A stretch of DNA of 64,000 nucleotides from Oppiella nova (lineage: Eukaryota; Arthropoda; Arachnida; Sarcoptiformes; Oppiidae). A model generated the notes under the pieces. It did no database searches. It saw only the letters and a program-made list of their open reading frames with translations, and was not told the DNA's origin. The first letter of the stretch is position 1. Every line of letters begins with the position of its first letter. The stretch spans positions 51,432 to 115,431 of the forward strand of contig CAJPVJ010000008.1 of NCBI GenBank assembly GCA_905397405.1. Direction: 5' to 3'. Shown in pieces: positions 9,793 to 18,169 of this stretch. A program made the position numbers and the translations under genes.

Positions 9793-10815
9793 TTAGAAAT
9801 CCGCTTTTAATACGATACGATAACGAGCTTTTCCAGAGTGAAGTCGCTCCAAAGCCTCATTAATTTTTGACATTGGATAAACTTCAATTTGTGGTGCAAT
9901 ATTTTTGCGTGCGGCAAATTGTAATAATTGACGCAATGCAAAAGGGGAGCCTGTTGGTGAACCAGTCACTGATTTTGCACCGCCAATCAGTGCACCCGCT
10001 GGAATCGGCATCGGTTCGAGGACTAAACCTAGCATATGAATTGTGCCATTTGGCGCCAGTGTATTGAGATATGCTTTCCAGTCCAAACTCACATTTACCG
10101 TACAGAGCAATAAATCAAATTTGCCACGTTGTGCTTTTAAAGCATTGGCATCGCGACTATTGACCACATGGTCTGCACCCATCGCTTTAAGTTCATCTGT
10201 TTTATCCAAACTCGATGTAAAGGCAGTGATCTCACAACCCCACGCTTTGAGTATTTTAATGGCCATATGACCTAAGCCACCAATCCCAATCACACCAACA
10301 TGGTGAACTGCTTGAATTTGATGTTTTAAGATTGGGTCAAAAACAGTGATACCACCACACAATAAAGGGCCAGCACTTTCAGGGTTTAAATCTTCAGGAA
10401 AAGGAATAATCCACTGCCAACCTGCACGGACCTTATCTGCAAACCCGCCTGCATGACCAACGATAGTTGCAACTGAACCCCCTGTGCAAAGCACTTGTTG
10501 ACCACTAACACATGGATCACAGTGCTGACAACTTTCCGCAGTCCAACCGATACCGACACGTTGACCGACTTTTAATCCTTTCGCTTCTGAACCCAGCTGA
10601 GTGATGGTACCGATAATTTCATGACCGCCAACCACTGGGAAAACTGAATTTCCCCATTCATTGTTAATCACTGAAACATCGGAATGGCATAAACCGCAAT
10701 ATTCAACTTTGACTTCGACCTGATGAGGCTGTAATTCACCTGCATCAAATTGATAGGGCACAAGTGCTGCACCTGCCTCTAAGGCAGCATAAGCATGAAA
10801 CGTATTATTTGACAT
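9793..10815 (-). CDS. zinc-dependent alcohol/aldehyde dehydrogenase (YahK/cinnamyl-type)
   Basis: Medium-chain dehydrogenase of 340 residues. The start at 10815 has AGGAAGGA in front of it; an open frame extends upstream into tag but is not used. Catalytic zinc ligands are in YCGLCHSD and GGHE. A structural zinc cluster is CQHCDPC plus a further Cys. The Rossmann motif GIGGLGHMA lies in the second half. The family reduces aldehydes to alcohols with NADP(H). It lies 31 bases after tag on the same strand, so the two are probably cotranscribed, though no functional link is evident. Confidence 0.88.
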   Translation of the reverse strand: MSNNTFHAYAALEAGAALVPYQFDAGELQPHQVEVKVEYCGLCHSDVSVINNEWGNSVFPVVGGHEIIGTITQLGSEAKGLKVGQRVGIGWTAESCQHCDPCVSGQQVLCTGGSVATIVGHAGGFADKVRAGWQWIIPFPEDLNPESAGPLLCGGITVFDPILKHQIQAVHHVGVIGIGGLGHMAIKILKAWGCEITAFTSSLDKTDELKAMGADHVVNSRDANALKAQRGKFDLLLCTVNVSLDWKAYLNTLAPNGTIHMLGLVLEPMPIPAGALIGGAKSVTGSPTGSPFALRQLLQFAARKNIAPQIEVYPMSKINEALERLHSGKARYRIVLKADF

Positions 10816-10846
10816 GTGAATCCTTCCTGTTTGCTCAGTTAAACTT

Positions 10847-11401
10847 TTAGCGGGATATACAATCATTTTCATGGTCATTGACCATACCCACTGCTTGCAT
10901 AAAGGCATAGCAAGTGGTTGGACCAACAAATTTAAAACCATTCTTTTTTAACGCTTTGGAAAGCTTTTGACTGGTTTCGGTTTGTGCCGGTGCTAATTTA
11001 TAATCAGGGACATCATTGAGTTGTACTTGCTGGTCGACGAAATCCCATAACCAGTTCACCATATCGATGTCTTGAGCTTTCATGTTTTGCCATGCAATGG
11101 CATTGTCACGAATTGCCGTTAATTTCCCGATATGGCGAATCAGCCCAGCATCCTGACATTTTAGTGCAAGCTCTTGTTCAGTAAAATTGGCGATGGTTTG
11201 AATCGGGTGGTTAAAAAATTGGGCGCGGTAGCTTTCACGCTTTTTTAAAACAGTAATCCAAGATAAACCTGCTTGTTGCCCCTCTAGGCAAAGCATTTCA
11301 AATAAATGCTGTTCATCTCGATTGGATTTACCCCACTCTTGATCATGATATTCAATATAAATAGGATCATCTGAACACCAACCACAGCGTTTATTTGTCA
11401 T
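10847..11401 (-). CDS. tag: DNA-3-methyladenine glycosylase I
   Basis: Base-excision repair glycosylase that removes 3-methyladenine. The 184 residues match E. coli Tag along the chain: N-terminal [18 protein letters not shown], then [18 protein letters not shown] and [16 protein letters not shown]. Zinc ligands are visible as Cys at residue 6, the His in YHD, and the C-terminal His and Cys in VNDHENDC. The C-terminus stops soon after the last Cys, slightly shorter than in E. coli. The gene begins a minus-strand pair with the dehydrogenase. Confidence 0.95.
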   Translation of the reverse strand: MTNKRCGWCSDDPIYIEYHDQEWGKSNRDEQHLFEMLCLEGQQAGLSWITVLKKRESYRAQFFNHPIQTIANFTEQELALKCQDAGLIRHIGKLTAIRDNAIAWQNMKAQDIDMVNWLWDFVDQQVQLNDVPDYKLAPAQTETSQKLSKALKKNGFKFVGPTTCYAFMQAVGMVNDHENDCISR

Positions 11402-11443
11402 AAAAGATCTACCATTGTTCTGATTGATTTAAGTTTTAATTGT

Positions 11444-11689
11444 CTAAAGTTTAAATTCGACCCACTGATCTTGTTTGTTGTCCCAATAGGAAAGTTGCGC
11501 ATGTTGTAAATCTTTAAAATTTACCCAAATATCTTTACCCGCTTTGTCTGCAAAGCCAGTACTGATCATTAATGCTTCATCGGTGATTTCCATAATCCAG
11601 CCTTGATGATTTTGTCCATTGAGGGCAATTTTTTGTTGATTGCCTGATTCTGCAAATTCAACTAAACGCTCAAGCAATGCTTCTGACAT
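11444..11689 (-). CDS. conserved small protein of unknown function
   Basis: An 81-residue soluble protein with no signal peptide. The N-terminus is a predicted helix (LLERLVEFAES) and the rest alternates hydrophobic and polar residues with many Trp and Asp, as in a small beta barrel (GWIMEITDEALMIST, WVNFKDLQ). GGAATA-like bases precede the ATG. It lies between the M23 peptidase gene (30 bases upstream) and tag (42 bases downstream) on the same strand, so these genes may form one transcript. I do not recognise a family and infer no function. Confidence 0.6.
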   Translation of the reverse strand: MSEALLERLVEFAESGNQQKIALNGQNHQGWIMEITDEALMISTGFADKAGKDIWVNFKDLQHAQLSYWDNKQDQWVEFKL

Positions 11690-11719
11690 GGAATATTCCT
11701 AAATTGATTCAATCTAAAA

Positions 11720-12268
11720 TTAACGTAAATAAGGGTAGGGGTTGACTGCACCTTGGCCTTTACCTCTTAAGTATAGTCCATAGTGCAAATGCGGTGCAGT
11801 ATGTCGTGCATTTCCAGTATTGCCCACATAGCCGATTAACTGACCTTTTTTAACGTAATCGCCTTCTTGTAGACCACGTTTGTGATCGTTTAGATGAGCA
11901 TAATAGTGATAAACACCACCTGGTCCGATGAGCCAAATCACTTTACCCCCCAGATTATTGCTCTTTAAGCTGGCAATCACACCTTCAGTACTACTATAAA
12001 CTTTGGTTCCACGTGAAGCCATGATGTCAATTCCTTCATGTGCTCGCCCAGCACTGCGAGATGCACCCCAAGTATCTGTGAGGTTTTGTGGTTTTACTCC
12101 ATCTACAGGAATTGCCAATCGGGTTGGCATTGACATTGCTTTTAGGCGGTTAATTTGAGCTTGTGGAAGCTGTGGCTTAGATGAGCTTGGCTTTTTAGGT
12201 GCAGTAGTACATGCAGTTAAAATAATGGCAAGCACGGCCATCAAGCAATATTGGATGCTACGTGACAC
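11720..12268 (-). CDS. M23-family peptidase lipoprotein (LytM/NlpD-like)
   Basis: A 182-residue lipoprotein: signal peptide with LTAC (Cys 20), a short proline/lysine linker, then an M23 zinc-peptidase domain. The zinc ligand motifs HEGID (HxxxD) and HLHYG (HxH) and the intervening HYYAHLND are all present. So the catalytic site looks intact, unlike in the EnvC/NlpD activator group. The protein is expected at the outer membrane, facing peptidoglycan, where it could cleave peptide cross-links. It has no LysM domain and is shorter than NlpD. It lies 76 bases after mutY on the same strand. Confidence 0.88.
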   Translation of the reverse strand: MSRSIQYCLMAVLAIILTACTTAPKKPSSSKPQLPQAQINRLKAMSMPTRLAIPVDGVKPQNLTDTWGASRSAGRAHEGIDIMASRGTKVYSSTEGVIASLKSNNLGGKVIWLIGPGGVYHYYAHLNDHKRGLQEGDYVKKGQLIGYVGNTGNARHTAPHLHYGLYLRGKGQGAVNPYPYLR

Positions 12269-12344
12269 GAGAAATCCTTCTTTTCAAGTTTCAAAAGGGC
12301 AAATTAAAATTGAAATATGCTTAGAATACCCGTGTCTGACTATG

Positions 12345-13379
12345 TCATATTTTTACTGCTGAGATCAATTTTTTCATGGCTGTAGGGATGCCCATTTGTG
12401 TAGCTTTTTGTGGTGTTAACCATTCGCCCCCAAGTTCAGCCTGAAGATATTCTTTTTGGTCTGATTCAACTCGAACAATATGCGCATTTAAAATCCATGT
12501 GAAATGGGTAAAGCTATGCGAGATTTGGACAGGTTCAACAGTTGAAATAAGTTTTAGACTTTGACAAAGCTGTTGAAACGCGAGCTCATTTTCAAAAATC
12601 GGTAAACTCCATAAGCCTCCCCATAAACCACTGTTAGGACGCTGCTCCCATAACCATTGTTGATCTGACTCAATTAATAACACTGTGGCTGTTCTAACGG
12701 GAACAGGCTTTTTAGCTTTCTTATAAGGCAGTTCAGTTTCTAGCCCTTGTTGATGGGCTTGGCAATGTTGTTGCATAGGGCAGTATAAGCAGAGTGGCTT
12801 TTTAGGCGTGCAAATGGTTGCACCCAAATCCATAATTGCTTGGGTATAGTCATGGTTGCGTTCAGTTGGGCATAAACTTTCCGCCAGTTGCCACATGGCT
12901 CGTTCATGGATGGGTTTACTCAGGTCATCTTCAATGGCAAAGAAACGGGCCAAAACACGTTTTACATTGCCATCCATAATGACGCCATATTGGCGTAAGC
13001 CAAGCGACATCAGTGCGCCACCAGTAGAGCGACCAATACCTGAAAGTTCCACCCATTGTTCTAAGCTTTGTGGGAAATGCCCTTGTTGGCTGACCACGCC
13101 TGCTGCTTTATGCAAATTGCGTGCACGGGCGTAGTAGCCTAATCCTGCCCAATAGGGGGCAACATCATCCCATGAGGCTTTACCCAAATCATCGACAGTC
13201 GGAAAGCGTTGGATAAATTTATCAAAATATTGCAGTACAGTTTTGACTTGGGTTTGTTGCAACATAATCTCAGACACCCAAACTTTGTATGGATCATCAG
13301 CCACTTGCCACGGTAAATCATGGCGCCCGTGTTGATCAAACCAAGTCAATAGCGCATCTGAAAATGAAAATTGCGACAT
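12345..13379 (-). CDS. mutY: adenine DNA glycosylase MutY
   Basis: Removes adenine mispaired with 8-oxoguanine. The 344 residues include the catalytic Glu37 (SEIMLQQTQ), a helix-hairpin-helix (LSGIGRSTGG) with the catalytic Asp in MDGNVKRVLAR, and a 4Fe-4S cluster loop spaced C-6-C-2-C-5-C (CTPKKPLC then CPMQQHC). The C-terminal NUDIX-like domain recognises 8-oxoG. The start at 13379 is the first Met of the conserved N-terminus. It heads the run mutY, M23 lipoprotein, small protein. Confidence 0.96.
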   Translation of the reverse strand: MSQFSFSDALLTWFDQHGRHDLPWQVADDPYKVWVSEIMLQQTQVKTVLQYFDKFIQRFPTVDDLGKASWDDVAPYWAGLGYYARARNLHKAAGVVSQQGHFPQSLEQWVELSGIGRSTGGALMSLGLRQYGVIMDGNVKRVLARFFAIEDDLSKPIHERAMWQLAESLCPTERNHDYTQAIMDLGATICTPKKPLCLYCPMQQHCQAHQQGLETELPYKKAKKPVPVRTATVLLIESDQQWLWEQRPNSGLWGGLWSLPIFENELAFQQLCQSLKLISTVEPVQISHSFTHFTWILNAHIVRVESDQKEYLQAELGGEWLTPQKATQMGIPTAMKKLISAVKI

Positions 13380-13466
13380 AACAATCTAGCGTAAAAATTG
13401 GATGCTCAGTATAACCAAGATAAATTTATTGCGGAAAATTATCTTAAACTTGAGCAGCAATTTGCA

Positions 13467-13492
13467 TAAAAAAAGACGCCAAAGCGTCTTTT
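13467..13492 (-). terminator. terminator of the HIT gene
   Basis: AAGACGC and GCGTCTT flank a 4-base loop. On the minus strand the stem is followed by seven T. Confidence 0.85.
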
Positions 13493-13514
13493 CAAAAGCG
13501 TTTATAGCCACAAC

Positions 13515-13883
13515 TTAGTTTTCGTTGATGATACCCCAACGCTTATCCAGTTTAAGCGGTTCGTTTTTATAACGTGGGATAATGTGAATATGGAAATGTT
13601 CACTTTGATCTTCACCAAACACATGACCATCATTAAAGGCGATATGGAAACCTTCAGGTTGATGGCGAATCTTAAGCTCGTTACGTGCCAGTTCCAATAA
13701 AGAGGAAAGGCTTTTACGTTCTTTCTCTGAAACCTCAAAAAAAGAAGCAATATGGCGCAAAGGAATAATCACTGAATGACCTTTAGACAAAGGGTTATGT
13801 TCAGGCAAAATTGCACCAAATTCATTTTTATCAATGATATCAAATTCTTCAAAGTCACAATAAGGACATACTTTTTCAGTCAT
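13515..13883 (-). CDS. HIT-family nucleotide hydrolase
   Basis: A 122-residue histidine-triad protein. The triad is at His96, His98 and His100 (HFHIHIIP), which hydrolyses nucleoside monophosphate linkages through a covalent His intermediate. An N-terminal CPYC (residues 6-9) resembles the zinc site of Hint/Fhit relatives. The natural substrate is unknown. It is a single-gene unit: a terminator follows and the next gene upstream is 63 bases away. Confidence 0.88.
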   Translation of the reverse strand: MTEKVCPYCDFEEFDIIDKNEFGAILPEHNPLSKGHSVIIPLRHIASFFEVSEKERKSLSSLLELARNELKIRHQPEGFHIAFNDGHVFGEDQSEHFHIHIIPRYKNEPLKLDKRWGIINEN

Positions 13884-13946
13884 TTCTAATCCCTCGTTTT
13901 GTTGTCTTAATCAACGTAGAACATATTTTAATTAAGCCAGAGTAGG

Positions 13947-14684
13947 TTAAGCCAAGGTGCGATCTAATAAATCATACATTGCTGCTAATCCTGCTTTTTC
14001 TGCTTCGGCGTTATAACCTAGATCTACGCCATTGGCTTTTGCTTTTTCATCTGCTTGTGGGTTACTAAAGCCATGTTTAGCATCTTTCAGGATGATCACT
14101 TCAGATTTTACCTGAGCATGCTGCATTTCTTGTTTAAACGATTCGACATCTGCCAAAGACACCATGCTGTCTTTTTCACCATGTAGCACTAAAACTTGCG
14201 CTTTAAATTTTTCTGCTTCCGCTGCTTTTTGCGCAGATAAATTTGCATGGAAAGTAATCGCAGTTTTTAAGTCAGCACCTGAGCGTGCCAAATCTAATAT
14301 CACTTTACCACCATAACAGAATCCAATCGCAGCCAAACGCGTTGCATCGACTTCTGGTTGTGCTGCTAAAGCAGCCAAAGCCGCGGCTGAACGCTCAACA
14401 ATGGTTTGCTCATGTTGGAAGGTTTGCATCATCCACTCATGGGCTTGAGTCGCAACAGCCGTGGTTTTTTTATCGCCATACATATCAATTGCCAGCGCAG
14501 CAAAACCATGTTGTGCCAACTCTCGAGCACGTTGTTCAGAATACTCATTTCGACCCCACCATTCTGGACCAACAATCACACCTGCAACTGGTTGTGCGGA
14601 TTCAGGTGCAGCAAAATAACCGATTAAAGTTGTTCCATCTTTTGCTTGATATTGAATTTCACGAGTTTTGATTGCAAGAGTCAT
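13947..14684 (-). CDS. dienelactone hydrolase family protein
   Basis: A cytoplasmic alpha/beta hydrolase of 245 residues. The cysteine nucleophile is in GFCYGGK (Cys123) as in dienelactone hydrolases, with the Asp in GEKDSMV and the His in KHGFSNP completing the triad. In chloroaromatic pathways such enzymes open dienelactone, but no aromatic-degradation genes are nearby, so the substrate is open. There is no signal peptide. The gene stands alone between two terminator-bearing gaps. Confidence 0.88.
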   Translation of the reverse strand: MTLAIKTREIQYQAKDGTTLIGYFAAPESAQPVAGVIVGPEWWGRNEYSEQRARELAQHGFAALAIDMYGDKKTTAVATQAHEWMMQTFQHEQTIVERSAAALAALAAQPEVDATRLAAIGFCYGGKVILDLARSGADLKTAITFHANLSAQKAAEAEKFKAQVLVLHGEKDSMVSLADVESFKQEMQHAQVKSEVIILKDAKHGFSNPQADEKAKANGVDLGYNAEAEKAGLAAMYDLLDRTLA

Positions 14685-14815
14685 CTGTTAATCCTTGTGT
14701 ATCGGCGAGAATGAGATTGATTAAAGCATAAATATATAAGATTCAAATGACTAAATTTCGAATATTTACAATAGAAATGTGAAAATTTATGAATGAAAAA
14801 GATCGTTTTCAAATG

Positions 14816-14846
14816 AAAAAGAGAAGAACCAAGGTTCTTCTCTTTT
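14816..14846. terminator. strong bidirectional terminator
   Basis: A 14 bp perfect stem (AAAAGAGAAGAACC and complement) around a 2-base loop, with A and T runs on both sides. It ends the DUF1328 gene on the minus strand. Confidence 0.85.
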
Positions 14847-14867
14847 ATGAAAATTGATCAGGAAAAG

Positions 14868-15026
14868 CTAAACTTTTCCCCTCGAAATAAAACCAACAAT
14901 CGCGAGGATTACCGCGACAACGAGAAGAATGACTGCGAAGTCTTTAGACATTCCCGCAACACCACCAAAACCAAATAAACTTGCGATTAAGGCGATCACA
15001 GCGAAAATAATTGCCCAACGAAACAT
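14868..15026 (-). CDS. DUF1328 (UPF0391, YtjA-like) small membrane protein
   Basis: A 52-residue protein read directly from the sequence. It begins [20 protein letters not shown], then a GGVAG turn, a second hydrophobic segment and a short basic end (SRGKV). Two transmembrane helices with this GFGGVAG loop are the signature of the YtjA/DUF1328 family of stress-induced inner-membrane peptides of unknown role. GGAG lies 8 bases before the ATG. It is an isolated gene with a strong terminator behind it. Confidence 0.88.
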   Translation of the reverse strand: MFRWAIIFAVIALIASLFGFGGVAGMSKDFAVILLVVAVILAIVGFISRGKV

Positions 15027-15215
15027 AAGATTCATCTCCATATTTTTGTTATGTATTTTCAGTATAGGCAGAAAAATCTGAGGGACTTGTGAAGTTGTGT
15101 TTAAAAAGTGTGATTAATAAAGCAATATGTAAAGGTTTGTTCTGTTTTAAATTTTCTAATTTCTGCTTATATACTGATATAATTATTTCGCCTTAAATGA
15201 CTTTAATGTTATGCC

Positions 15216-15668
15216 ATGACCTTTGAGATCCGCCCCCAGTTTTGGAAGAATTATACACTGTCTGAGTTAAATCCGACCGAGTGGGAAGCGTTGTGCGATG
15301 GTTGTGGGCTGTGCTGTTTGGTGAAATTAGAAGATGATGACACACATGAAATAGCCTATACCAAAGTGTCTTGTAAACTCCTCGATTGTGAAACAGCACA
15401 ATGTTCTGACTATCCTAATCGTTTAGATTATGTACCCGACTGTATTCAATTAAGCCCTGAAAAATTAGCCAATATTCATTGGTTACCTTCAAGTTGTGCT
15501 TATCGTCGGGTGAATGAAGGTAAAAATTTACCGGCATGGCACTATCTGATCACAGGCTCAAGAAGCAATGTGATTAAAGCCAGAAAATCTGCTGCTGGGC
15601 GTTGTATCTCCGAAACAGAAGTCAATGAAGAAGAAATCGATGAATACATTGTAAGATGGGTGCGGTAA
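15216..15668 (+). CDS. ycgN: YcgN-family cysteine-cluster protein (UPF0260)
   Basis: A 150-residue cytoplasmic protein. Clustered cysteines (CDGCGLCC near residues 28-35, then CKLLDCETAQC and later SSC and GRC) match the YcgN/UPF0260 family, which belongs to the zinc- or iron-binding CxxCxxCC group. Function is unknown; a metal cluster is likely. The ATG at 15216 fits the family N-terminus (EIRPQFW). An ATG six bases earlier runs straight into a stop. Confidence 0.9.
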   Translation: MTFEIRPQFWKNYTLSELNPTEWEALCDGCGLCCLVKLEDDDTHEIAYTKVSCKLLDCETAQCSDYPNRLDYVPDCIQLSPEKLANIHWLPSSCAYRRVNEGKNLPAWHYLITGSRSNVIKARKSAAGRCISETEVNEEEIDEYIVRWVR

Positions 15669-15688
15669 ATCATTTGAATCAATTATGA

Positions 15689-15708
15689 ATTGATAATCAT
15701 TATCAAAT
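15689..15708. promoter_or_regulatory. Fur box
   Basis: ATTGATAATCATTATCAAAT is nearly perfectly symmetrical and contains GATAATCATTATC, the core of the Fur consensus. It lies just upstream of the esterase gene, so iron repression of that gene is expected. Confidence 0.82.
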
Positions 15709-15714
15709 AGTAAT

Positions 15715-16680
15715 ATGATAGGCAAACTCTTCAGTTTGATGTGTTTTAAAATGTTTGCTTTATCTTGGTTATTCAAAAAAAGTACATTCTGTTTATGTGC
15801 AATCAGCCTGAGTTTCGGTATTCACTCCAATGTTTATGCAAAACCAGATTTGCAAGCTTTAGGGCCAAATATTGCGGAGCAAGGCTCCAGTTATTATCAA
15901 TTCCAAATAAAAAATTTTCAATCCGCAGATCAACAACGGCATTATAAAGTTTGGGTCGGCATTCCTAAACATATCAATAAAAATAAGATCTTACCTGCTG
16001 TTTATATGTTAGATGGCAACTCTGCTATGGCGCGTTTAGATGAGTCACTGTTAAAAAAACTATCCGAACAAGACAGCCCCGTGTTGGTGGCTATAGGCTA
16101 TCAAACCCAGTTACCGTTTGAGTCCGCTTCACGGTCTGTAGACTACACACCTGCCGATGAATCTGGGAAAGTGTCGGCTGACCCACGCAATCCTGAACGT
16201 ATGGCAGGGGGAAGTGCACAATTTAGACAGGTGCTGTTTGAAAAAATTATGCCGTGGGTCAATACGCAAGTAAAACTGGATAAGCAACGTACCGCATTAT
16301 GGGGACATTCTTATGCTGGTTTATTTGTTTTAGATACCCTTTTAAATAGTCAAAGCACAGATAATAAGTTTTCACACTATTTTTCAGCCAGTCCATCTCT
16401 CACATGGGCAGATTCTCGATTACTCAAAGCCGTTGAAAAAGCCCCGCCTGAGCAATTAAAAAATAAAAAATTATGGGTGATGGAAGGTGACATCATTCAG
16501 TCTACAACTGGACCAATCAGCCCAAATGCAGATCGGGACATGATTCAAAATAACCGTCAATTGGTTTTAGATTTGGCCAGTAAAGGCGTAGATGGCAAAT
16601 TAATGCTTTATCCACATCTTAGTCATGGTCAAGTATTTCAGGCCTCGTTAATGGATGTTTTGCAGAATCGATTATTTTAA
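15715..16680 (+). CDS. exported esterase, siderophore-esterase-like (IroE/BesA type)
   Basis: An alpha/beta hydrolase of the putative esterase family (PF00756), 321 residues from the first ATG. The nucleophile motif is GHSYAGL with the Asp/His partners downstream (GDI and LSHGQ). It has a hydrophobic signal segment ending in VYA about 42 residues in. The Fur box ends only 6 bases before the first ATG, so a downstream start (15739 or 15751) is more likely. Relatives hydrolyse ferric enterobactin-type siderophores in the periplasm. Fur control and a TonB-dependent receptor 5 kb away support a role in iron acquisition, but the exact substrate is inferred. Confidence 0.82.
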   Translation: MIGKLFSLMCFKMFALSWLFKKSTFCLCAISLSFGIHSNVYAKPDLQALGPNIAEQGSSYYQFQIKNFQSADQQRHYKVWVGIPKHINKNKILPAVYMLDGNSAMARLDESLLKKLSEQDSPVLVAIGYQTQLPFESASRSVDYTPADESGKVSADPRNPERMAGGSAQFRQVLFEKIMPWVNTQVKLDKQRTALWGHSYAGLFVLDTLLNSQSTDNKFSHYFSASPSLTWADSRLLKAVEKAPPEQLKNKKLWVMEGDIIQSTTGPISPNADRDMIQNNRQLVLDLASKGVDGKLMLYPHLSHGQVFQASLMDVLQNRLF

Positions 16681-16750
16681 AGCTGAAAGTGCAATATTGA
16701 TGATTTTCCATAGTAGACTAAGGACAGCATTCATCAATTAAAAAAGCAGT

Positions 16751-18025
16751 ATGTCAGACACTCAAATTCCGCTTCCAGAACGTTTACGTCCACGTGATTT
16801 GTCTGAAATTATTGGGCAAGATCATTTACTCGGTGTCGCAGCACCACTCCGTCAAATGATTGATCAAGGGCATTTACCCTCGATTATTTTTTGGGGGCCG
16901 CCTGGTGTTGGAAAAACCACCATCGCATTGTTATTGGCTCAAGCAGTCGATCGTACATTTATTAGCTTATCTGCCTTAAATACAGGGGTAAAAGAGCTCC
17001 GTGAGGTGATTGCTGACAGTGGTGATTTATTAACACCGGTGGTGTTTATTGATGAAATTCATCGTTTTAATAAGTCGCAACAAGATGCTTTATTGAATGC
17101 GGTTGAAAAAGGCAAAATTACCCTGATCGGTGCGACCACTGAAAACCCTTCATTTGAAGTCAACAGTGCTTTGCTGTCTCGTTGTCAGGTGTATACCTTA
17201 AATGGATTAAGTAATGAGGCGATTCAAGAACTCATTTTACGCGCGATTCAACAAGATAAATTTTTAAAAGACCGCCATATCCAGATTGAAGAATTTGATG
17301 CATTGGTTCAGTTTGCTGCGGGTGATGCACGTAAGGCACTTAATTTAATCGATTTAATTGCCAGTACCTTTGAGTCCGATATTGAAAATATTGTGACCAA
17401 TGCGATTGTGGTCAAAGTTGCGCAACAGAATATTGCACGCTATGACAAATCAGGTGAGCAACATTATGATCTTGTGTCTGCGTTTATTAAATCTATTCGA
17501 GGTAGTGATCCTGATGCAACGTTGTATTGGATGGCTCGTATGCTTAAAGGCGGTGAAGATCCGGTTTTTATCGCTCGTCGTATGTTGATCGCTGCTTCAG
17601 AAGATATTGGTAACTCAAATCCAAATGCCTTGCTTTTAGCGGGCGAATGTTTCCGCTCGGTTCAAGCGATAGGCATGCCTGAGTGTCGAATTATTTTAGG
17701 CCAATGCGCAGTTTATCTGGCAACCAGTGCAAAGAGTAACAGCACTTATTTGGCGATCAATAAAGCCTTAGAACTTGCAGAAAAAACGTCCAACCTACCT
17801 GTGCCACTCCATTTACGTAATGCACCGACCAAGCTCATGAAACAACAAGGCTATGGTGTGGATTATCTTTATCCTCATAACTACCCTGAAAATTTTGTGC
17901 TACAGGAATATTTACCACCTGAATTGAAAGGCACAAAATTATATGAGTCTGCTCGTAATAAGCGTGAAGTTGAAGGTGAGCGTTTACAGCAACGTCGTTG
18001 GCAACAAGAACAGCAGCAACAGTAG
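16751..18025 (+). CDS. rarA: replication-associated recombination protein A
   Basis: AAA+ ATPase (MgsA/RarA) that acts at stalled replication forks. Walker A is GPPGVGKTT (residues 49-57), Walker B is VFIDEIHRF, and the C-terminal MgsA domain follows (for example SEDIGNSNP and QGYGVDYLYPH). The length of 424 residues is normal. The C-terminal tail is Gln- and Arg-rich. The ATG has an AAAAAGCAGT leader with a weak ribosome site. Confidence 0.95.
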   Translation: MSDTQIPLPERLRPRDLSEIIGQDHLLGVAAPLRQMIDQGHLPSIIFWGPPGVGKTTIALLLAQAVDRTFISLSALNTGVKELREVIADSGDLLTPVVFIDEIHRFNKSQQDALLNAVEKGKITLIGATTENPSFEVNSALLSRCQVYTLNGLSNEAIQELILRAIQQDKFLKDRHIQIEEFDALVQFAAGDARKALNLIDLIASTFESDIENIVTNAIVVKVAQQNIARYDKSGEQHYDLVSAFIKSIRGSDPDATLYWMARMLKGGEDPVFIARRMLIAASEDIGNSNPNALLLAGECFRSVQAIGMPECRIILGQCAVYLATSAKSNSTYLAINKALELAEKTSNLPVPLHLRNAPTKLMKQQGYGVDYLYPHNYPENFVLQEYLPPELKGTKLYESARNKREVEGERLQQRRWQQEQQQQ

Positions 18026-18169
18026 TTGTGAAGTTTATTTGCTTAGGCATCTTTTAAATAGATGTTCTATTTTATATAAAGGTTTAAAATATCGGCAAAA
18101 TTTAAATTAGGCTGACATCATTTTAGAAATACGCTTGAGCAAAGTGCTTCTAAATGGTTTAGAAATTTT

